From Oryza sativa Japonica Group (taxonomy: Eukaryota; Streptophyta; Magnoliopsida; Poales; Poaceae): a stretch of 64,000 bases of DNA. Position 1 is the first letter of the stretch, and every line of letters starts with the position of its first letter. Below the pieces are notes generated by a model, which was not told where the DNA came from, did not search any database, and saw only the letters and a list, made by a program, of their open reading frames with translations. Below, piece after piece: positions 24,001 through 35,600 of this stretch. The stretch covers positions 24,164,501 through 24,228,500 of the forward strand of contig NC_089046.1 in NCBI RefSeq assembly GCF_034140825.1. Direction: 5' to 3'. The position numbers were made by a program, and so were the translations under genes.

Positions 24001-24539
24001 TTTATGTTAATGACAAGAATGAAGCCGATTTCCATTATGTCAAGGACATACTCAAAAAATCCGGATTCAGCTGCGGGGAGGCCGACTGGTATGCTTCCAA
24101 TCAGCCACTCAGCCCAGTGATATTTGAGGAAGCAGAATTCTCGTGCCAGGAAACATACACCGCGAATGATGACCCCCACAGTGTCGTCAGGCGCATGCTT
24201 CTGTTCGATCTCATCAACGAGGTCCTGATGGATATCTATGATTCTTCCTTGGTCACCGGCCCATGGCACTCGCGCTTCGACTCGCGTACCAGGCCGATAC
24301 CCATGGGGTCTCATGTCCTAGGGGAGGTGTGGGGGAAGGTGAGCTACAACCTGAGCCTGCAATGGAAGCCGGACCTGACAGTGGAGGACGTTGTGGCGCA
24401 TGATGTCATGATGAAGGACAGGTGGATGAACCTTGTGTATGACGCGGAGTGTCTTGCGCTGGACCTGGAGGATATGGTGGTGGATGACCTTCTGGATGAC
24501 ATTGTTCTTCAGATAGTGTTGATTTCCATTGACGCGTAA
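21029..24539 (+). CDS. DUF4378 / TRM-like (LONGIFOLIA-type) protein
   Basis: Coding exons 21029-21170, 21391-21443, 21735-23082, 23162-23332 and 23680-24539; all introns are GT-AG and all phases agree, giving 857 residues. An ATG one codon earlier (21026) is an alternative. The N-terminus SKRFDTQSPGCLEGLFNF matches the short N-terminal motif of TRM/LONGIFOLIA-like proteins. The middle is Ser/Lys-rich and likely disordered, with basic nuclear-type clusters such as KKKTLKKDQKK. Residues about 584-650 hold four repeats of [DE][DE][DE]WLV spaced 20-21 residues. The C-terminal 200 residues read as DUF4378: HYVKDILKKSGF near its start and the acidic LDLEDMVVDDLLDDIV at its end. TRM proteins recruit TON1/PP2A complexes to microtubules and set cell shape; that role here is inferred from family membership. 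Confidence 0.85.
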
Positions 24540-25305
24540 TGATGAATGATACCATGATCCTGAAGATTTTTTCCCTTATCAGATAGGTGGCTCACTGTTC
24601 TAGCACTGTGTTAATAAATGAGTGCACTTCCTGGGCAGATCATTATACCAGAAATGCAGACATGACAAATGTAGTATAGTGTAGATATTAGCAGTGCATA
24701 GATATTGCTAGACATAGAAAAAGTAGAATAGACAGGAAATAGCTTAGCAGATCACTGATGAGTGTAATATTTGACAGCAAATCTTTCAGGTATGCTTAAT
24801 TTGTACTTGTACTATATACATTCAATTTGTAAAAAAAAACATAATAATATCTCTATAGTCAATATTGATATGGACTCTTTAACTTTCCGGGTATTATCAT
24901 GTTCCAGTCTGAATATGTGAAGTCCTCATTTCGTTTCTGAAACTGAAACTCTGAAAGACGTTCTTCTAAACATGTCGTAATATTCCCACATATTTTTGAT
25001 TAATTATCTATATTCTGGACTTCTCTTTTTGTGTGAGAGGATAGGTGAAAATTGAAATGCAGAATCATTAACATATGGTGAACTGGATGGGCAGAGAACC
25101 GAGGTGCCATATTATTTGCAGAATTGCAGACTTGCACTGCAGGATGTTCCAGGAACCCAACTATTCCCTGTTCTGATATAATAGCAATTTGATGAGATTA
25201 TGAATCTGATTCTGATGTAGTAGCAATTCCCTGTCCTGTCATAAATTGCTTTTGCTGATAGCACAAAAATGTATCTTAAATGAAATTTTGAAAACAAAAT
25301 CAAAA
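24540..25305. other. 3' region of the DUF4378 gene and spacer to the tRNA
   Basis: Contains AATAAA-like signals (TTAATAAATG at about 24611) and AT-rich spacer. No other gene seen. Confidence 0.45.
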
Positions 25306-25378
25306 GCCCGTCTAGCTCAGTCGGTAGAGCGCAAGGCTCTTAACCTTGTGGTCGTGGGTTCAAGCCCCACGGTGGGCG
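25306..25378 (+). tRNA. trnK-CUU: tRNA-Lys(CUU)
   Basis: 73 nt that folds as a complete cloverleaf: acceptor GCCCGTC/GGTGGGC with two wobble pairs, D stem GCTC/GAGC, anticodon stem CAAGG/CCTTG with loop CTCTTAA, and T stem GTGGG/CCCAC with loop TTCAAGC. The anticodon CTT is at 25339-25341 and reads AAG codons. Box A-like TAGCTCAGTCGG and box B GGTTCAAGCCC are intact. There is no intron, and CCA is not encoded, as expected for a nuclear gene. A T6 run at 25385-25390 would terminate RNA polymerase III. Confidence 0.97.
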
Positions 25379-25384
25379 ATTTCA

Positions 25385-25390
25385 TTTTTT
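25385..25390 (+). terminator. RNA polymerase III terminator of the tRNA gene
   Basis: Run of six T starting 7 bp after the tRNA 3' end. Confidence 0.8.
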
Positions 25391-25397
25391 CTATTGT

Positions 25398-25712
25398 TAA
25401 AATATAAATGTGCAGGCTAAGATTCAAATTTCACAGTTTTTAAAAACATGTCAATTTTGAAACGAGCCTTTGCTTATGTACTCCTAAAAAACATCTCTTT
25501 TCTTATAATAAATATGCAGGAATTTCACAGTTTCTTTAAAAAGAACATCTCAATTTATAAACAAGCCTTTGCTTAGGTACTCCTTGAGAATTTTTGTTCT
25601 TTTTTTGGTTTAAATATGCAGGCTAAGATTCAATTTTTCACAGTTCTAAAAAAGCATCTCAATTTATAAACAAGCCTTTGCTTATGTACTCATTGAGAAA
25701 TTCTCAAAATTC
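25398..25712. repeat. About 105-bp tandem triplication after the tRNA
   Basis: Three consecutive units (about 25398-25505, 25506-25607, 25608-25712). Each carries ATGCAGG, TTTCACAGTT, ACAT/GCATCTCAATTT and GCCTTTGCTTA.GTACTC in the same order. Units 2 and 3 are closest. Confidence 0.8.
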
Positions 25713-27038
25713 CTGTGTGTACACCCGAAAGCTATCAAAGTCAATGGTAAGCTTTTCAATTTGCTATGTGCTGTTTAGTTTTTTCAAAGAAGCTTCATGA
25801 AACTTTCGATCAAATCTATCCAAGTGTGGAGCGCTTTAAGAAAGCAATTTTGAAATTGTGGTCCGTATCTTGTCAAGAAGACGTAGAAGCAAAGTTGATT
25901 TGAACTGAAAGCAACCATTCTTTTTGTTTGCATGTGTTTGAATTCAACCATGACAAGTACATATTTAAATTCGAACCAACCAGGGGAGAGCAAGAAACTC
26001 AAACTTCTGAGCGAATCAATCAATGTTTGATTTTTGTAATCTGATAGAAACAAGGCTTTTGTCATGAGCCCATCGAAATTATTGTTTCTTCTTACGTTTT
26101 CTGCAAGATCATGCCTAACTTTGACAAAATCTGTCCAAAACCTTTTGAATTTCTTATGCACGGCCATACGATAAGCTGATTTAAATTGAAAGCAACCGTC
26201 TTTTGATTTGTGTAGGGAATGATTCCGTGAAGAACAAGTTACTACGTTTTTAACCAAACTATGTTTAATATTTTTATATAAGCAAGGCTCTTATCACAAC
26301 AATTCAAATGTTGTCTCTGGAAAGTACGCTCAACTTTGGACAAAATCCATCCGAACTTTGACATTTGCATTTTGGTTTTGGTCCATAACCATAATCACAC
26401 AAGAAAACACGGGGACAATGCTGTCCGAATTGACAAAATCTATATTTATGTTTGTGTGGTTCCTTAGTTAAATCATCAAAACTTTGGACAAATTCTGACC
26501 TCTCTTGGAATTTTTTAACAAAACTGAGAAAGCTCTGGAAGTTAGAACAGAAATGGCCTTCTTTTTGTTTCGATAATCTTCTATTTTGAATTAAATCATG
26601 CAGACAACAGCATGATTCTTGCTTGCCCTGTAAGGACAAGGGAGGTACAACACAAATAATTCCATTGAAGTCTTAGTGCCCAAAAAAAAGAAATATTGAA
26701 ACTAAAATAATATCACAGTCTGAAACTAAAATAGAGGATAAAACAAATTCAAATAGTCCATGGGTACCTGAATTCTTTGTGGTTGCCACGAATTCGGTAC
26801 GGTAGGTTAATAATTGTTAGTAGACGTACCGTCTGAGAATATTGAACATGTTATACATTGGAGTATATTATTCCACCAAGACTCATTTTACTATTTTCGC
26901 ACAATCATCAATTTAAGACCTCAAGTTTACAGAAAACGACTGATTTAATGACACTTGAAAAATTCCAACCATTTCTATAGGATCATGGTATGCTTTCAGC
27001 AATTGCTGACTTTTGCCCTACCTTATCACTTGAGCCCC
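25713..27038. other. Far upstream region of the first metallothionein gene
   Basis: AT-rich sequence with degenerate repeats of the type AATTGAAAGCAACC and TTTGGACAAAATC, similar in style to the regions before the other metallothionein copies. Minus-strand open frames here (25784-26257, 26304-26639) show no domain and are not called. Confidence 0.4.
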
Positions 27039-27046
27039 TATAAATA
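27039..27046 (+). promoter_or_regulatory. TATA box of metallothionein gene 1
   Basis: TATAAATA, 114 bp upstream of the ATG. The same spacing (106-122 bp) recurs in the three paralogs. Confidence 0.8.
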
Positions 27047-27152
27047 GAGGCATTATATTGAACAAATGCATTGCACTCATCTCAAGCTTTTCTCTCTCTC
27101 TCTCTCTTTGCACTACATTCTTGAATTCACAACCTACAAACAATCCAAGAAG

Positions 27153-27726
<574 letters not shown>

Positions 27727-29180
27727 AGGAGATGGTGATCTGCATCAGCATGCTGATGATATGTACAAGTAAATAAAGAAGCCATTTGATGCAATGGCTC
27801 CTGTGTGTGTGTGTGTGCGACAGTGTGAGTCAGCTTGTGTTCTTCATCCTGATGTACTAATGTGGCCTGTGAATATTGTGAGGTGTCTCCTGCTTTACTC
27901 TCTTGTCAGAATGTAATTAGAGGCTATATATCATGGCCTTGTGATTGGAGCACCTGAAGTTTTTACAGACAACATTATGTTTGTGTAATATAATATGGTT
28001 TACTTGTGCATGTATATGGCATGTTCTTTCAGTTCCATTTACTGATGCAGTCAACCATATTGTCTCACCGTTCCTGCTTATAACCCGAAAATTGACTAAC
28101 GGTGCACTTACCAAAAAGTAGTATACAAGTTTAAGTAGGCAAAATGAATGACAAGATTATGCGCAGAATAAAATCTGATTGAACATTTGGACTGTTTGAA
28201 ACTCATAAAGATAAAGATAAAAATGGAGAATGTAAAATGAGGTAGATATTAGCACATGATTAATTAAATTTTAATTATTACAAACTTGACAAATAGATAT
28301 ATTTGATATTTTAAAGCAACATATATATAAAAAGTTTTCGCACGAAACACACCGTTTAGTAGTTTGAAAAACGTGCTAATGAAAATCAAGGTAAAATCTT
28401 AATCTTCATGAGAAAAGAGCACTAGTGTATACACGTCACTGCTCTCATGCTAGAATAGATAAATTTCAGAGGAATTCAAAGATTTGAATTTTTTTTTTTT
28501 TGGAAAAGAGAAAAGAGTTGAAAATTTAAGCGATGTTCCAAGTAACCATAAATAGCCAATGAAAGCTGCTGAGGTAACCTGAAGCGGCTGAGCCGGCCGG
28601 AGCTGGAGAAGCAGAGGTTCATGCCGGCGATGCTCCGGCACGGCGAGGAGCGCCGCCGCCGTGAAAAACTGAAAGCCCAATATTAGCTGGGCCCAAACGT
28701 GATCCCCCACGAACATATCGGCCCACAACTTATTGAGCCGCGAACGGGATGGGCCGGAATGTGATGGGCCGCAAGGTATTGGGCCGGTACGGTCACCTGA
28801 AACGTGTTGGGCCGTGGGCCGTGGCCGTACCTCCCGCCGGAGATAAGCTGCCGCCGGCGACGGCCACCGTGGTTAACCACGCACTGCAACGTCTCAACCT
28901 TTAGTAGTACAAGAATCAAGATGTGCAATAGATTTCCCCTTTTTTTTTCCTCAAAGAAAAGGATGTGATGATACGCCATTGCCAGAGCCTTCAGATTTCT
29001 ACATTTTTGTCACAATCTCCATAGGAGATCCCGTCGTTCATAGGGATTCCAAGGGGAAAAAAAAAAGGAAGAAACAATTATGGTTGGATTATCTGTTTGA
29101 AACATCCTGAAGTGTTCTAATCCACCTATCAGATTGGAACACATTAGCATTGTAGTGTACTACAGTTGCTTCACCACTCC
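27727..29180. other. Spacer between metallothionein copies 1 and 2
   Basis: The first 200 bp are the 3' UTR of copy 1 with a (GT)n run (about 27803-27818). A GC-rich patch at 28560-28880 contains the site II cluster annotated separately. Otherwise AT-rich, no supported gene. Confidence 0.45.
28680..28830. promoter_or_regulatory. Cluster of TGGGCC/GGCCCA (site II-type) words without an obvious gene
   Basis: About eight TGGGCC or GGCCCA words within 150 bp, for example GCTGGGCCCA, CGGCCCAC, GATGGGCCGG, ATTGGGCCGG and GTTGGGCCGTGGGCCG. TCP factors bind such site II elements in promoters of housekeeping genes. Both neighbouring GC-rich shoulders lack an exon I can defend. Confidence 0.5.
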
Positions 29181-29188
29181 TACAAATA
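29181..29188 (+). promoter_or_regulatory. Altered TATA-like box of metallothionein gene 2
   Basis: TACAAATA at the position where the three paralogs have TATAAATA, 122 bp before the ATG. The C at position 3 departs from the TATA consensus. Confidence 0.55.
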
Positions 29189-29302
29189 GGGAGGCCATTC
29201 TTGAGGAGCAAATGCACCTCTTTCATCAACCTCATTTTTCCTCTTGCGTACAAGTTCTTGAGAGGTGAAGAGTGAAGAGTCCCAAGGTAGAAGAAGAAGA
29301 AG

Positions 29303-29985
29303 ATGTCTTGCTGCGGTGGAAGCTGCTCCTGCGGTTCCTGCGGCTGCGTTGGCTGCTGCGGGTACTACCGATTACTCATCGTCTCTGAGGGCCTCACTTA
29401 TCAGCTTAAATTTAAATTTACAATCTTAAATTGGCTGATTTTAAGGTTTTCCTTTCGAAGTTTATTTTTCAGCCTTTGTTTTTAAATCACTAAGAACACG
29501 AATATAAAAGTTTTATTCACAAATTACTTTTCGTTTATAAATATGCACGAATAAGCCAAACGGATGGGGCAATTCTTTGGCCTTACATGCTTGATCAAAC
29601 TTAATGGTGAAAATTTACTGGAAGAAAAGCTACATAAAAGATGCAACAATAGTACTATGAGTTTTCAGTTATTGGTCTACTGAAAGCTGAAACCTTTTCT
29701 GCTACTTTTGCCCCGGACACAGAATGATGTACCGTGACATGCCAGAGAACAACACCACCAGCAACCCAGGAGCAATGGTCCTTGGTGTTTCACCTGACAA
29801 GGGGTATAAATTTCAGATTACAACAAAATATACTACAAATATCAGGTGCATTCATGTGTAATTTGAAACTGATTTGTGTTTTTCGCAGGCGCGTCGAAGT
29901 GTCTGAGAAGGCTGAAGAATCCGGTGAGACCGGCCATGGCTGCGGCTGTGGCTCTGGCTGCAAGTGCAACCCCTGCAACTGCTGA
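29303..29985 (+). CDS. Metallothionein (plant type 1-like), copy 2, divergent
   Basis: Exons 29303-29361, 29723-29803 and 29889-29985, all phases consistent, 78 residues. The N-terminal cluster [20 protein letters not shown] has eight cysteines, the most in the cluster, with CC pairs at both its start and its end. The linker starts [10 protein letters not shown] rather than MYPDLAEK. The C-terminal cluster [16 protein letters not shown] keeps all six cysteines. The intact frame and splice sites argue for a working gene, but its linker has drifted and its TATA box is non-consensus, so expression may differ. A Ty1/Copia fossil is inserted about 105 bp after the stop codon, splitting its 3' flank. 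Confidence 0.9.
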
Positions 29986-30091
29986 AGAGGACTCCTTGTA
30001 TAACATCTACTAGTAGTAAATAAGGGGCCATTTGATGCAATGGCTCAAGTTTGTGTCACGTGCTTGGTTACTGTACTAGTGTGGTTTGTGT

Positions 30092-30561
30092 TGTTAGATG
30101 GATCTCCCTCCCCTTGAGCCCAACGGCTCAAGGGGGCCTTGACCCGCGCCCTGATCGGGGGCGTCCAGCCGTCACACTGCGCCATATAAAAGGGGGTGGA
30201 GGCCGGGGCGGCACACGGTATGAGGTTCGCTGCCGCCGCCAACTCCACCCCACAAACCCTAATCCGATCGAGAGGGGGCGCAGCCAGTGACGGGAAACGC
30301 CACCGCCGCGCCACGCCTCATCGCCGGGACATCTACGACCGTCACTGCTGCAGCCGTCATCGCCGTCGACCTCATCGGCGCCGCATCCACAACAACCGAG
30401 CGCCAACGACGACGATGGCCGACACTTCTTCATCCTCCAACACCTCAACCAGTCGGTCTATCTAAACCCTCTCCCGTTTTCAATCTTTATAGTTCAAACA
30501 TCAAACCAATAGATCCACCCGACTAGATCTAACCTAGGTGATTCTAGAGCAAAGCCTAACA
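30092..30561 (+). repeat. Left LTR of the Copia element
   Basis: 470 bp, TG...CA ends, contains a TATAAAAGG promoter at about 30185. It shares both outer parts with the right LTR, but the central segment (about 30365-30455) is different. Confidence 0.93.
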
Positions 30562-30562
30562 A

Positions 30563-30574
30563 TGGTATCAGAGC
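30563..30574 (+). other. Primer-binding site of the Copia element
   Basis: TGGTATCAGAGC, the typical Copia site complementary to the initiator methionine tRNA, one base after the LTR. Confidence 0.85.
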
Positions 30575-31578
30575 ACCCTAGCGCTTAGATCGGTTCGGGG
30601 AAAGAAACCCACAGAGGAAAAGAAAGAAAGAAATGCAAATGATCCAACGGATCGAAAAGAAAACCCTAACCCTAATTCTTACCTCGTCGCCGGCCGTCGT
30701 CGACACCGGCAACGGAGGGGGGAGGGGCAAAGAGGCACTGTCGAGGAGCCACTCGACGGCCGTGCGTGCACCCGCGGGTGCACGCGCGCGCCGGCGAGAG
30801 GGCCCGCAGCGGCGCCGCCATCTCCGTCGTCGCCGCTCTCTCTCTCACACTTCACGCGGGTGGAGGGCGAGAGACGGTGGGGGGAGAAGAGAAGAGAAAA
30901 GGCGCCGGCCATGGGGGGTGGGCGCGAAGGTCGCCGGCGACGGCGACACCGCTCCGTGCGGTCGCGCGAGAAAGAAGAGAAGCTAGGGTTTGGCGTGACG
31001 GCTGGGGGGGTCGGCGGTTTTGTTTGCCCGATCTCCCCGCCTGGCCGTCCGATCGAACCCTAGCGGATCGGACGGCTGGCGACGGCTGGGCCAAAAACGG
31101 CCCAAGAGGGGCGCGCGCGGCGGTTTCCCGGCCCAGGCCCACGTTGCGGCCTGGGGGAAAAAGGGGAGCGCCCGCGCGCGCCAAAAGGGCCGTGGGCCGC
31201 CGGCAAAAGTTCAAATTAGGTCCCTCGGGGGCCGAAAATGATGAAAAGAGGGACAGTAGCAAATTTTCCTTTTATTTTGTTAATTTTCATGCAAATTTCA
31301 ATAGAATTTGAATAGATTTTTGCATGTTTTACCTCTGTTTAAATTCGAACCAACGGGAGAACTTTTACAGAGAGTAAATTACAGAGTTTTGCTACTGTTC
31401 ATATGATTTTTATATAGATTTTCCGCTGCAAATAGATGAAATTGATGTTTCTAAAATTAAATTTCGAACCAACGGGAGAATTTAATTTTAGGAACATTAA
31501 TTATGTGCTATGATGTTGTAATTTTCTGACCAACGTTGATAATTGCAATGTTACAGTTATGGTTATATGTATTATGTC

Positions 31579-32657
31579 TAGGGATGGCAACGGGGCGGGG
31601 CGGGGCCGGGTTGGGCTGGAACGCCCCCGACCCCGACCCCCGACTTCAGCCCCCGCCCCCGGCCCCGACCAGTGATGCGGGTTGAAAACATCCCCCGCCC
31701 CCGACCCCTGCGGGGCCCCGCAACCCGACCGGGGCCCCGCATTGGGTAGCATCTCCATCCAATCAGCTCAAAAAATACAACACAATCATCATTTCATCAA
31801 AAAGAAATATTGTACATAATTAACACACCATCAAAAATAGCATGAATACTTCAATTTCATCATAAAAATTTAGCAAGAACACATTGATGATATCCATCAT
31901 TTCACACAGTTACACACTAACACACATGAGTTCAACTGTTCAAGCGAATCAAGCCTTCAAAGTTCAACAGTTGAATTGTTCAACATATCACACACAGCAA
32001 CTCAGCAAGCAAATCACACGAACTCAGCGGCGGCCGCCCTGTGCGCCGCCGGCCGCGCCCTTGCTGCCGGTGTCGCCTCCCCGCCGCGCCTGTGCGCCGC
32101 CGCCGGCCCGCCGCGGCGCCGCCCTGTGTGCCGCCGCCGCTGACTCCGGAGGGAGAGGACGAGCTCGAGCCGCCGGACGCCGGAGGGGAGACTGGAGAGG
32201 AGGGGAGAGGAGATGGTGGCCTGGCGGCTGGCAGGCGCCGGTGACGCCGAGAGGGCGAGATCCAGAGGCGAGCCGGCGAGCCGCCCACGAGCGCGCGCCG
32301 CCGCCTAGGTCACGCGGCTCACGCCACAGCCGCACCGCACGGGATGAGTGGATGACGGGAGGGGAGGGGAATGGATGTGGGGAGGAGAGAGACTGAGGGA
32401 TGTGCTGCTAGGGTTAAGGATTTTTTTAGTGGGCTGGGCTTTTTGGGCTTTCTTTGATCTATATTTTGAGGTCTATATGTACTCCCCGGGGGCCCGCGGG
32501 TCACCCGCGGGTGAAATCAGTCCCCCGTCCCCTCCCCGCCCAAATGCGGGGCCCCGTCCCCGACGCACCCGCGGGTCGAAAATCGGCCCCGCCCCCGCCC
32601 CCGTAGGGGCGGGTCCCCGCAGGGGACCCGGCCCCGCGGGGGAAATTGCCATCCCTA
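31579..32657. mobile_element. Non-autonomous hAT element nested in the Copia leader
   Basis: 1079 bp with ends TAGGGATGGCAAC and the inverse TTGCCATCCCTA. Perfect 8-bp target duplications ATTATGTC lie at 31571-31578 and 32658-32665, as for hAT. The subterminal 150 bp on each side are extremely rich in CCCCG/CGGGG words. The interior has an AT-rich half (31750-32010) and a GC-rich half (32020-32345). No transposase domain seen. Because it is nested, it inserted after the Copia element. Its ends resemble those of the hAT MITE at 7113-7528. Confidence 0.9.
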
Positions 32658-35600
32658 ATTATGTCTAATTCTGCCCAACGGTGATGTAGGCTTAATGCAT
32701 ATTATTTTAATGTTAATTTTTGTTCTCACCGTACGTGATTATTTCAGGTGGCTACTCCTTGATGGGTTGCATTAAAGATATTCCGACCCTGAAAGGAGAT
32801 AACTACGCAGAATGGAAAAGAAAACTCGACCTTGCTTTTATCTTGGGAGAGGTGGACTGGGTGTTGACTACCCCATGTCCTATAGAACCTGCTGAACTTA
32901 TCAGAGGTGAAAATGAGTCAGATGCTGACTGGCAAAAGAGACAGAGGGACAATGCTCCTCTCGTCATGTCGTATGACATTGAACAAAAGAAATGGTCCTT
33001 AGCCAACAAGAAATGTTTGGCTGTGGTAAAGAACACGATTGAGCCAACCATATTGGGCTCAATCCCAGAGTGTGACGCAGTCTCAGATTACCTTGAAAGA
33101 ATAAAGAGTCAGTTTACTGGCTCTTCAAAGACTTATGCTACACAACTGATCAAGCAGCTTGTGACAGAAAGGTACCATGGAGGTGGTGTTAGAGACCACA
33201 TACTTAGGATGAGCAACATGGCTTCCAAGTTGAAGCCAATGGATTTGGGCATAACAGATGACTTTATGGTCCATCTGGTTATGGCCTCATTGCCAAAGCA
33301 GTTTGACAATTTTATTGTCAACTACAATATAAGTCCAGAGAAATGGAAATTTGAAAAGCTCATTGCTAATTGTGTGCAAGAGGAGGAGAGAATCAAAGAG
33401 TCAAATGGTGGTTCAATAAACTATGTTAAAGATAACAAGAAAAAGAACCACAAGTCTCCCACCTCAAAAGCTAAACAGTCTCAGCATCTGCTTCAGCAAC
33501 AATAGTTCGCTGTTGAGAAAGATCAGTGTCTCCACAGCAAGAAGACAGGACATTACAAGAAAGACTGTCCTGACTTCTTGAAAATGATCATGGCAAGGAA
33601 AGGTGAGAACATTATTACATTTGTAAATGAATCTCATTATGTTGGTTACTCTAGATCCACATGGTGGATTGATTCTGGAGCAACTATTCATGCTTGTAAT
33701 TGTTTAAAGGCATTCCGTTCGACAAGGACTACGCAAAGAAGAGAAAGCTCCATTAGAGTTGCCAATGGAGTTGAAGAAAAAGTTGAAGCTGTTGGAGATC
33801 TTCCTCTAGAGATTGCGAATGGCTTCACACTTTTACTTCGAGATGTCTTTTATGTTCCTTCTTTGCAAAGAAACTTAATAAGTGTATCAAAGTTGGATTT
33901 TGATGGATATGATTGCCGCTTTGGAAGTGGCAAATGTGAACTATGGTATAATAATGCATGTGTTGGTCTTGCTGTGTTGCGAGACAAGCTTTATTTGTTA
34001 TCTCTTTCTGAGAATGTGAATGTTGTGTCCTCGTTGACAAAAGAAAACAAGAAAAAAAAGAGAACTCCCGATGTCTCATCGAAATTATGGCACTGTCGTT
34101 TGGGCCATATTTTGAGGGGGTGAATTGAGAGACTAGTTAAGAATGAAATTCTTCCTCCATTGGAGTTCTCAGACTTAGAACAATGCATAGAATGCATTAA
34201 AGGAAAATTTATAAAGAGCATCAAAAATGGTGCAAAACGAAGCGCAGGAATTTTAGAGATCATTCATACAAATATTTGTGGTCCATTTCCTGTGAAAAGT
34301 GTGGATGGCTATGACTCGTTCATAACATTCACAGATGATTACTCCCGCTATGGTTATATTTATACAATTAAAGAGCGATCAGAAGCATTGGATAAATTTA
34401 AGATATTCAAAGCTGAAGATGAAAATCAGCATGATATAAAGATTAAAGTAGTAAGATCTGACCGTGGGGGGGAGTACTATGGTCGACATACGCCTTATGG
34501 GCAAGTCCCTGGACCTTTTGCAAGGTTCTTGCTAGAGAATGGAATAGTAGCCCAGTATTCAACACCGGGCGAACCTCAACAGAATGGGGTAGCTGAAAGG
34601 CGTAACCGTACCCTTATGTATATGGTGCGCAGCATGATGAGCTACTCCACACTACCACTGGGTTTATGGATGGAGGCGTTAAAAACCGCTATTCATATTC
34701 TCAACAGAGTTCCAAGCAAATCGGTGACCAAAACACCGTATGAGCTATGGATAGGAAGAGTACCCTCGCTAGCTCACCTCCGTGTGTGGGGGAGTCCTGT
34801 ACAAAGTATTTAACCCAAATATTGGGAAGTTGGATCCAAAACAGTCAGCTGCCATTTTATTGGCTATCCTGAAAGATCAAAGGGCTATCGTTTCTACTGT
34901 CCAAATAGTTATACAAAGTTTGTAGAAACGAGACATGCCGTCTTCTTGGAAGGCGAAATGATTAGGGGGAGCTCAGTAGTTCGAGAAATTGATCTTGAGG
35001 AGAGGCGGGTGTCTGTACCCGCTCCGTCGACTCAGGAACCTTTCTTCTCTCTACCTGCTGATGGTGTGCCTGCAATGCCTGTCATTGTGGTACCAGCACC
35101 TGTTGTTACCTCTCCTGTGGCAACAATAAATGAAAATGAGGAACCTGTTATACAAGATTCAATAGAAATGGTTGCCACACCAGAGGAGGAGCTGCAACAG
35201 CCTCAAACAGATAATGTGCCAGTACAGGAGACTCAACAAGAGCCTCAGGTATAGGATGTGCCAAATGTGGAGGCCCCTAGAAGGTCTGAAAGAGTCAGAA
35301 GATCGGCTATCCGTGATGACTATAAAGTTTATAACATAGAAGAGTCACATATGGAGGATGATCCCACCTCATATGAAGAGGCCATGAGAAGCGCTCGCTT
35401 GTCTGAATGGTTGGAAGCCATGAAAGATGAAATGAAATCAATGAAACTAAACGATGTTTGGGATTTAGAAGAAATTCCTAAAGGAGCGAAAATAGTAGGC
35501 TGTAAGTGGGTCTACAAAACCAAATATGACTCCAGAGGGAATATAGAAAAGTTTAAAGCGTGACTTGTGGCAAAAGGCTTCACGCAACGAGAGGGGATTA

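Noticed and set aside
25784-26639. Two long minus-strand open frames (157 and 111 codons)
   Set aside because: AT-rich, degenerate repeat background, no recognisable domain, no clear plant promoter or splice pattern.
28450-28979. Possible minus-strand gene in the GC-rich patch between metallothionein copies 1 and 2
   Set aside because: No domain and no consistent exon; the patch is better described as a site II-word cluster.
30652-31311. Telomere-like AACCCTAACCC words and frames in the Copia leader
   Set aside because: Only two CCCTAA units, part of the retroelement leader; no evidence for an interstitial telomere or a host gene.
31884-32396. 170-codon open frame in the nested hAT element
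   Set aside because: Low-complexity Arg/Pro/Ala translation of GC-rich DNA; no transposase or other domain.
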